From Pelagihabitans sp947500445 (GTDB lineage: Bacteria; Bacteroidota; Bacteroidia; Flavobacteriales; Flavobacteriaceae): 64,000 nucleotides of DNA. Positions 58,143 to 64,000 of this stretch are shown here, in pieces. Where the stretch lies: the NCBI RefSeq assembly GCF_050589625.1, contig NZ_JBNGOP010000009.1, positions 62,001-126,000 of the forward strand. The letters run 5' to 3'. Made by a program: the position numbers and the translations under genes. The notes below the pieces were generated by a model. It did no database searches and was not told the DNA's origin. It saw nothing but the letters and a program-made list of their open reading frames with translations. The number at the start of each line of letters is the position of its first letter. Position 1 is the first letter of the stretch.

Positions 58143-59012
58143 ATGGCAAGAAAAAGAAAAAAAAGAGGGGAGATCAAAAGGAAACTCTTGCACAAATACC
58201 GTTTGGTTATCCTGAACGAAAGTACCTTTGAAGAGAAAATCTCCTTTAAACTTAGTCGGCTAAACGTTTTTGTCACCGGCTCGCTTTTTATTATCGGACT
58301 TATCGGTCTTACGACCTTGTTGATCGCCTTTACGCCGCTCAGGGAATACATACCCGGCTATTCTTCCACCAAGTTGAAAAAACAGGCCACCGAACTCACC
58401 TATAAAACGGATTCACTGGTACGCACCCTTTATTATACCAATCGGTATTTAGACAATGTTCGAATGGTGCTCCGCGGGGATATCGAAAATAGCGAGGTCA
58501 ATCGAGACTCCCTGTTCGAACGTTTCAAATTAGATCCCGCGTCCGTAAATTTGACCCCTATCAAGGAAGATTCCCTTTTGCGTGCCGAAGTTGCCCTTGA
58601 GGACAAGTACAATTTGTTCGAGCGAAATGTACGCAATACCAACGTGGTTTTTTTCCCTCCATTGAGCGGCACCATATCCCAATCGTACGATACGCAGAAA
58701 AAACACTATGCCGTTGATGTTGTAGCGCCTTTGGAAAGTCCCATAAAATCGGTTGCCGATGGTACGGTTATTTTTGCGGAGTGGACGGCCGATACAGGGC
58801 ACGTTATTATTATCGAGCATCGCGACGGACTTTTGAGCGTTTACAAGCATAACGCTTCGTTGACCAAGGGGCAGGGCGATATCGTAAGTTCCGGGGAAGT
58901 CATTGCATCGGTAGGAAATACCGGTGAGTATACTACCGGTCCGCACCTGCACTTTGAATTATGGAACAATGGCGTTCCCCTGAACCCCACCGATTATATC
59001 GATTTTAAATAG
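58143..59012 (+). CDS. M23-family (LytM) metallopeptidase
   Basis: The protein has 289 aa. A basic N-terminus (MARKRKKRGEIKRK) and one membrane helix (about 44-62) place it in the inner membrane with the enzyme outside. A helical linker (about 75-165) is followed by the LytM domain (about 170-289). The zinc ligands are present: H188 and D192 in HYAVD, and H268 and H270 in GPHLHFEL. All catalytic residues are kept, so it is likely an active peptidoglycan endopeptidase. The open frame extends to 58074, but the basic N-terminus and promoter box support 58143. The GH3-family gene follows after 5 nt. Confidence 0.92.
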   Translation: MARKRKKRGEIKRKLLHKYRLVILNESTFEEKISFKLSRLNVFVTGSLFIIGLIGLTTLLIAFTPLREYIPGYSSTKLKKQATELTYKTDSLVRTLYYTNRYLDNVRMVLRGDIENSEVNRDSLFERFKLDPASVNLTPIKEDSLLRAEVALEDKYNLFERNVRNTNVVFFPPLSGTISQSYDTQKKHYAVDVVAPLESPIKSVADGTVIFAEWTADTGHVIIIEHRDGLLSVYKHNASLTKGQGDIVSSGEVIASVGNTGEYTTGPHLHFELWNNGVPLNPTDYIDFK

Positions 59013-59017
59013 CGCCT

Positions 59018-60514
59018 ATGTCCCTCAAATCGATTGCAGCAAAATTGTTTGCCAAGCACATTGCCAAAAAGACCTTGAAATGGACGAATAATCCCGTTGC
59101 CACCCAGGAAAAGGTTTTTCAAGATTTGATTGCAACGGCACGGCACACGGTATTCGGTAAGGACCATGGTTTTGATACCATAACGAACCATGCCGACTTT
59201 GTGCAAAAAGTACCGATCCGGGATTATGAACAGTTGAAACCTTATGTAGAACAGGTATTGGAGGGTCGACCGGATGTTTTATGGCCCGGACTGCCCGTTT
59301 ATTTTGCGAAGACATCCGGAACTACTTCGGGCGCCAAATACATTCCCATTACCAAAACGTCCATTAAGCAACAAGTAAACGCCTCCCGAAATGCCATTCT
59401 CAGTTATATTCACGAAACCGGGAATACCGACTTTGTTAACGGTAAAATGATTTTTTTACAGGGAAGTCCGGAGTTGACCGAAAAAAATGGCATCAAATTG
59501 GGAAGGTTATCGGGAATATCGGCCCATTATGTGCCCAAATATTTGCAGACCAACCGACTTCCCAGCTGGGAAACCAATTGTATCGAAGATTGGGAAACCA
59601 AAGTGGATGCCATTGTATCGGAAACCGAAAATGAAAACATGACCGTTATTGCGGGTATTCCTTCATGGGTACAGATGTACTTTGAGCGGCTACGGGCGAA
59701 AACGGGAAAACCGGTAGGGGAACTTTTTAAGGGGTTCGAACTCTTTATTTATGGAGGGGTTAATTACGAACCCTATCGCGCGACTTTTGAAAAGCTGATC
59801 GGCCGAAGGGTGCCCAGTATCGAACTGTTTCCCGCCAGTGAAGGCTTTTTTGCGTATCAAGATTCCCAAACGGAAAAAGGCATGTTGCTTTTACTTGACG
59901 CCGGTATTTTTTATGAATTTGTGGCAGCGGATACCTTTTTTGATGAATCGCCCGTGCGGCTGGGAATTAAGGACGTGCAGCTGCACGTTAATTACGTAAT
60001 GATCATTAGTACCGATGCCGGTCTTTGGGGCTATAATCTAGGGGATACCATTCAGTTTGTTTCCTTAAACCCCTATAGAATAGTCGTTTCCGGAAGAATC
60101 AAGCATTTTATTTCGGCCTTTGGAGAACATGTTATCGCTAAAGAGGTGGAGGAAGCAATGCAGCTGGCAATAGCGCAGACCGATGCCGAGGTAAACGAAT
60201 TTACCGTAGCGCCACAAATTACCCCACAAGGCGATGAACTTCCCTACCACGAGTGGCTCGTAGAGTTCCAAAAAGTGCCGTCGGATCCCGATACGTTCGT
60301 TTCAATATTGGATAATGCCCTGCAAAAACAGAACAGTTATTATTACGATTTGATAACGGGCGGTATTTTACAGACCTTGAAGATAAGCGCGATTCGTCCG
60401 GGGGGCTTTTTGGAGTATATGAAATCCATTGGGAAGCTTGGTGGCCAGAACAAGGTACAACGGCTATCCAACGACCGCAAATTGGCCGATGGACTACGCT
60501 CATTTAAGCGGTAA
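59018..60514 (+). CDS. GH3-family acyl-adenylate/amido-synthetase-like protein
   Basis: The protein has 498 aa. The ATP/AMP-binding loop is KTSGTTSGAKYIPIT (about 98-112). Other GH3 landmarks are ELFPASEGFF and the GYNLGDTIQFV segment, with FHISAFGEHV-like residues in the C-terminal lid region. Plant GH3 enzymes join amino acids to acyl acids; bacterial relatives such as this one, common in Bacteroidota, have no firmly established substrate. It starts 5 nt after the M23 gene and is probably in the same operon. Confidence 0.88.
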   Translation: MSLKSIAAKLFAKHIAKKTLKWTNNPVATQEKVFQDLIATARHTVFGKDHGFDTITNHADFVQKVPIRDYEQLKPYVEQVLEGRPDVLWPGLPVYFAKTSGTTSGAKYIPITKTSIKQQVNASRNAILSYIHETGNTDFVNGKMIFLQGSPELTEKNGIKLGRLSGISAHYVPKYLQTNRLPSWETNCIEDWETKVDAIVSETENENMTVIAGIPSWVQMYFERLRAKTGKPVGELFKGFELFIYGGVNYEPYRATFEKLIGRRVPSIELFPASEGFFAYQDSQTEKGMLLLLDAGIFYEFVAADTFFDESPVRLGIKDVQLHVNYVMIISTDAGLWGYNLGDTIQFVSLNPYRIVVSGRIKHFISAFGEHVIAKEVEEAMQLAIAQTDAEVNEFTVAPQITPQGDELPYHEWLVEFQKVPSDPDTFVSILDNALQKQNSYYYDLITGGILQTLKISAIRPGGFLEYMKSIGKLGGQNKVQRLSNDRKLADGLRSFKR

Positions 60515-60631
60515 GGGCAAACAACGTGAAAGCTGTCCAAGGAACAACTTCGCTTTTGTGCCTTTAAACGGTATGCTATATGGTGCCGGTTTTTGAAGCC
60601 CTTCGGGAGATAGCGGCACTAAAAATGGGTG

Positions 60632-60661
60632 TTTGCGTTTTAATTATTAGTTGTAATTTCG
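60632..60661 (+). promoter_or_regulatory. Bacteroidota promoter for the DUF6909-like gene
   Basis: TTTG at 60632-60635 and TAATTTCG at 60654-60661 (one base off TAnnTTTG) are spaced by 18 nt. The predicted transcript start lies just before the ATG at 60676, which supports that start rather than 60580. Confidence 0.5.
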
Positions 60662-60675
60662 TTGTAAATTCAACT

Positions 60676-62361
60676 ATGGCCAACACGATTAAAACGACAC
60701 GCGCACAGGAATCCACCAATGCCATTGAGCGCTTGTACATTACCATGCGCCACCTGTTCAATAGGGGTTTTTACAAACCGAACGGGGTTTCGGGGGAATC
60801 CTTAAAAAATGCGCTTTTGCAATTGCGCCCCGAAATATACGGTAGCGTGGCCGAGGAAAAATCGGAATTGAACGGGCTTATCTATGTTCTGGAACGTTTA
60901 CCGGAGGGGATAGAGGAATGCAGGTTCATTAACCTTACTTCCGATGAAGGCTATGGAAAATCACATTTCACCCCCATCATACCACCAAAACGGCGTCGGA
61001 ACTGCTATCGGATCGATGCCGAACAAATGAATATTGAAATTACACGGGGCAGGTCCGATATTTATGATATTCTTACCCACTTGACCTTTCTTTTCATTGA
61101 ATCGGAGAAAATTTGCAATCGGGTATTGATCGAAGATTCCGATAAGACCATTAGAGACTGGAAAAAATTGGAATCGGCGGTGAAAAAAAATAAGCTTACC
61201 CAAGCCGAAAAGGAAGTGGCAATAATTCATACCGCCACCATACTGGGGCGCTCTTTTGAAGATACCATGGACATTTACACCCGTTTTGCGACTAAAAAAC
61301 GTCCGGAACGGTTTCTACATATCATTTACTGGTTGGGAAAGCTGGCCATCGAGGAGGAGCTTACAGGCGAAAAACGAGCCATAACCTTCACTTCATTGTT
61401 ACGAGAGCGGCTCGGCCATCATATTCATGGAGAGCGATGGGCGAAAACCATTAAACAAGTACTTGCAAAAAACGGATTGTTACGGCGCCCTATTCATATT
61501 ATCAGCGCCAACATGCATAGCGTTATGAACTCCCTTTTTGCCCGAAATGCGCTGCAAAAAGAATTTCCGAATACGGAATCTTTGGAGATATATGAGGCAT
61601 TAAGCTCATCTGCGAACACCGATTTCCGAAACAAGGTTATTAAGGAAGCGAGTAAAAACGGAATGCTTTCGGTGGATGATACTTCCGGAACCAATATCGA
61701 CGTACAAATTTTTGATTTGGCAAAATTGGGTCCGGCAGGCTGTTGTTATGAATTGGACCCGAATATTCCCGATGATGAAAAACCTGTTATCTTTGTTATG
61801 GACTATGCCTTTGGGGAGCAGGCCTATGAGACCATCGACGAGCTGTTAAGGCCTTACGGGAAGAACAAGAACGATATGACGTTTTTAAATATCAAGTCGA
61901 TTTCGATAATGGGTAAGGCAGGCATCCTCGAGGGCGGAAAAGGAGATTTGATGATTCCTTCCGCGCATATTTTTGAGGGGACCGCCGATAACTATCCGTT
62001 TCAAAATCAGCTAAGTGCCGAGGATTTTAAAGGGCATGGACTTGAAGTATGTGAGGGAACTATGGTTACCGTTTTGGGAACCTCACTCCAAAACAAGGAT
62101 ATTTTAAAGTTCTTCCATAGGAGTACTTGGAACGTAATAGGTTTGGAAATGGAAGGGGTACACTACCAAAAAGCCATACAATCGGCCTCTAAGATAAGAA
62201 AGAGTATTGCGGAAGACGTTCAGGTGCGGTACGCGTATTATGCCTCTGACAACCCTTTGGAAACCGGAAGTACCTTGGCCTCGGGCGGTTTGGGCACTAC
62301 CGGGGTAAAACCGACCTATTTGATTACCGATAAAATTTTAAAGCAAATTTTCAATACATAG
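60676..62361 (+). CDS. DUF6909-like protein with nucleoside-phosphorylase-like C-terminal half
   Basis: The protein has 561 aa. The N-terminal half (about 1-290) is mainly helical and unrecognised. The C-terminal half (about 360-561) holds phrases typical of the nucleoside phosphorylase (PNP/UDP) superfamily: MGKAGILEGGKGDLMIPSA, GTMVTVLGTSLQNKD and LEMEGVHY (EMEG at 491-494). In true phosphorylases the EMEG-type motif contacts the ribose. I recall the family as DUF6909 but am not certain of the number, and activity is inferred only. The open frame extends back to 60580, but the promoter at 60632-60661 and homology favour the ATG at 60676. The Wzz-like gene follows after 3 nt. Confidence 0.75.
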   Translation: MANTIKTTRAQESTNAIERLYITMRHLFNRGFYKPNGVSGESLKNALLQLRPEIYGSVAEEKSELNGLIYVLERLPEGIEECRFINLTSDEGYGKSHFTPIIPPKRRRNCYRIDAEQMNIEITRGRSDIYDILTHLTFLFIESEKICNRVLIEDSDKTIRDWKKLESAVKKNKLTQAEKEVAIIHTATILGRSFEDTMDIYTRFATKKRPERFLHIIYWLGKLAIEEELTGEKRAITFTSLLRERLGHHIHGERWAKTIKQVLAKNGLLRRPIHIISANMHSVMNSLFARNALQKEFPNTESLEIYEALSSSANTDFRNKVIKEASKNGMLSVDDTSGTNIDVQIFDLAKLGPAGCCYELDPNIPDDEKPVIFVMDYAFGEQAYETIDELLRPYGKNKNDMTFLNIKSISIMGKAGILEGGKGDLMIPSAHIFEGTADNYPFQNQLSAEDFKGHGLEVCEGTMVTVLGTSLQNKDILKFFHRSTWNVIGLEMEGVHYQKAIQSASKIRKSIAEDVQVRYAYYASDNPLETGSTLASGGLGTTGVKPTYLITDKILKQIFNT

Positions 62362-62364
62362 TTT

Positions 62365-63375
62365 ATGGGAAACCAGACACCCCCTACTCCTAATACTACT
62401 TCCGATGAGATTGATTTGGGGCAATTAGTTAAATTGGCAAAAAAAGTAATCAATAAGGTTGGAAACTTTTTCTTAAGGGTTTTCATTTATTTGAAGAAAA
62501 ATGGGATAAAGTTGGGAGGCTTGATCATCATAGGTCTTGCAATCAGTTTTGGACTCAATCAAATTATTTCCAAGAAACTTAAAACCGATGTAATTGTTCG
62601 ACCCAACTTTGAGAGCAAGAATTACTTATATGAGGTAGTAGCTGAGTTAGAGGCAAATATCAAATCAAAAAATGAAGTCTTTTTCAAGGGGCTAGAAATC
62701 GCGATATCCGATTTGGAAGGGTTTAAAATTGAGGTTAATGCCATTGAGGATGAGAAAGCTAAGACCGACGAAGCCATTATTAACGAAATGAAGTATTTAG
62801 AAGTACTTGAAAATTTCAAGGATGAAAGCTTCGTTATCGACATTCTACGTTCAGAACTTTCTGAACAAAGCGTAATCAATCACAAAATTACGTTTACGTA
62901 TAAAAATTCAACTAAAGGCCCGGCCATTGTCAAAAAGTTGATGGCATATATCAACACTAATACTTATTTTGATGGCCTAAGGGAGGTTCATATTGCCAAT
63001 GCCCATTCCAGAATCGAGAAGAATACAAACCTGATAAAACAAATCGATGTTTTGGTGGACAATTATGCTAAGGCACTGTTATCCGAAAAACAAAAATCGG
63101 GTACCGGAGTAGTCTACATGGAAAAGGAAAACACCTTGAATGTACCTTCTCTTTTGTCACAGAAGGACGTGCTACTCAAAGAAATAGAGGACAAAAGAGT
63201 GGAATTAACCCAGCAAACAGGGATACTTAGTATTTTGAATTTTGGCAAGACCCAAGAGGTAAGTAAGTCTTTTTTTAATCGAACCTACTTCTTGATACCG
63301 GCTATTTTAGTCGTCGGTTTTCTGCTGTTATCCTTCTTCAAGTACCTTGAGCTTAAGGTAAAGGAAATCGAATAG
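62365..63375 (+). CDS. Wzz-like polysaccharide chain-length determinant protein
   Basis: The protein has 336 aa. Membrane helices lie at about 50-70 (GGLIIIGLAISFGLNQI) and about 308-326 (FLIPAILVVGFLLLSFF), with a largely helical periplasmic part between them, which is the topology of Wzz/polysaccharide co-polymerase proteins. There is no tyrosine-kinase domain. By family it would set polymer length for O-antigen or exopolysaccharide. It lies 3 nt after the DUF6909-like gene and directly abuts the rmlB-like gene, so the three likely form an operon at the start of a polysaccharide cluster. Confidence 0.8.
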   Translation: MGNQTPPTPNTTSDEIDLGQLVKLAKKVINKVGNFFLRVFIYLKKNGIKLGGLIIIGLAISFGLNQIISKKLKTDVIVRPNFESKNYLYEVVAELEANIKSKNEVFFKGLEIAISDLEGFKIEVNAIEDEKAKTDEAIINEMKYLEVLENFKDESFVIDILRSELSEQSVINHKITFTYKNSTKGPAIVKKLMAYINTNTYFDGLREVHIANAHSRIEKNTNLIKQIDVLVDNYAKALLSEKQKSGTGVVYMEKENTLNVPSLLSQKDVLLKEIEDKRVELTQQTGILSILNFGKTQEVSKSFFNRTYFLIPAILVVGFLLLSFFKYLELKVKEIE

Positions 63376-64000
63376 ATGGAAACCGGACCCGATACGAGAA
63401 CACTGTTGGTGACTGGGGGCGCGGGCTTTATAGGCAGTAATTTTATTCCTTTTTATTTAGACAAAAACCCTTCACATCAAATTGTCAATTTAGACAAGTT
63501 GACATATGCCGGTAATCTGCTAAATTTAATAGATGTTGTCGATGACAATCACTATCATTTTTTTGAGGGCGATATTTGTGATAAACATACGGTAGATAGC
63601 CTTTTCGATAAGTTTGAAATTGATGGCGTTATCCATTTTGCGGCGGAATCGCATGTAGATAACTCCATTGCAGATGCAAGTAATTTTGTAAAAACCAATA
63701 TAGAGGGAACGCATGTATTGTTGGAAGCCGCTAAACGGTATTGGATGACCGAAGCAAACGAACTCAAACCTGGTTTTGAACAAGCGCGTTTTCACCATAT
63801 TTCTACGGATGAAGTATACGGTAGTTTGGGTGCCGAAGGTTTTTTTACCGAGGAAACGCCTTATGCACCTAATAGCCCGTACAGTGCCTCAAAGGCCGCT
63901 TCCGATTTTCTGGTAAGGAGTTATGGACATACCTATGGGCTTCCCGTGGTTACGACCAACTGTTCCAATAACTATGGACCGAAGCAGCATGATGAGAAAC
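63376..64000 (+). CDS. rfbB: dTDP-glucose 4,6-dehydratase (partial, right edge)
   Basis: 208 residues are visible and the C-terminus lies outside the window. This is an extended short-chain dehydrogenase: NAD-binding GGAGFIGS (about 14-21), the catalytic HISTDEVYGS (141-150, D145/E146) and YSASK (Y169, K173). It makes the dTDP-4-keto-6-deoxyglucose used for dTDP-rhamnose and related sugars. The start codon follows the Wzz-like stop with no gap. This points to a surface polysaccharide cluster that continues to the right. Confidence 0.95.
   Translation, partial: METGPDTRTLLVTGGAGFIGSNFIPFYLDKNPSHQIVNLDKLTYAGNLLNLIDVVDDNHYHFFEGDICDKHTVDSLFDKFEIDGVIHFAAESHVDNSIADASNFVKTNIEGTHVLLEAAKRYWMTEANELKPGFEQARFHHISTDEVYGSLGAEGFFTEETPYAPNSPYSASKAASDFLVRSYGHTYGLPVVTTNCSNNYGPKQHDEK

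Overview
The window looks like a chromosomal segment of a marine-type member of the Flavobacteriaceae (Bacteroidota). The evidence is type IX secretion system (T9SS) cargo with gliding-motility-type C-terminal domains, PorP/SprF partner proteins, Bacteroidota promoter boxes (TAnnTTTG), and lineage-typical families (DUF4175, DUF4837, bacterial GH3). No rRNA, tRNA, insertion sequence or CRISPR array was seen.

Region 1 (1-17858, all minus strand) is an adhesin locus, read right to left. It holds a 745-aa Ig-like protein with a T9SS type B C-terminal domain, a long PorP/SprF outer-membrane protein with two extra SPOR-like domains, and a giant SprB-repeat adhesin. The adhesin runs off the left edge with more than 4,400 codons visible. 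Its reading frame has no ordinary start codon ahead of its signal peptide.

Region 2 (18142-37769) is mostly housekeeping: glnS, an SPFH protein, gltX, an AlkB-type hydroxylase, then a plus-strand run DUF4175-ybeY-mnmG-methyltransferase. Two perfect parS-like palindromes flank mnmG, one of them inside the last codons of ybeY. Next come an OmpH-like lipoprotein, a DoxX-like protein, DNA polymerase III delta', and a plus-strand run pgk, MltD-like transglycosylase and DUF4837 lipoprotein.

Region 3 (37767-57392, minus strand) starts with two unlisted paralogous 56-aa membrane miniproteins, each beside its own terminator. A second T9SS surface locus follows, read right to left: a 2879-aa HYR/Ig/PA14/TSP3/DUF11 adhesin, a 1932-aa DUF11 adhesin, a classical PorP/SprF, and a PorE-like OmpA/PD40 protein. 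The PorE-like protein carries the same SPOR-like domain found twice in the PorP of region 1. The shared domain suggests an interchangeable link between the PorP barrel and the cell wall.

Region 4 (57763-64000) has tatA facing an M23 peptidase and GH3-family gene. A DUF6909-like protein, a Wzz-like chain-length protein and a partial dTDP-glucose 4,6-dehydratase follow, the last two marking the start of a surface-polysaccharide cluster.

The most interesting structure is inside the adhesins. Multi-domain blocks are duplicated, and one block pair shows a filled and an empty version of the same insertion site for a jelly-roll-like domain. In the 2879-aa protein, two HYR domains are interrupted by a similar insert at the same place.
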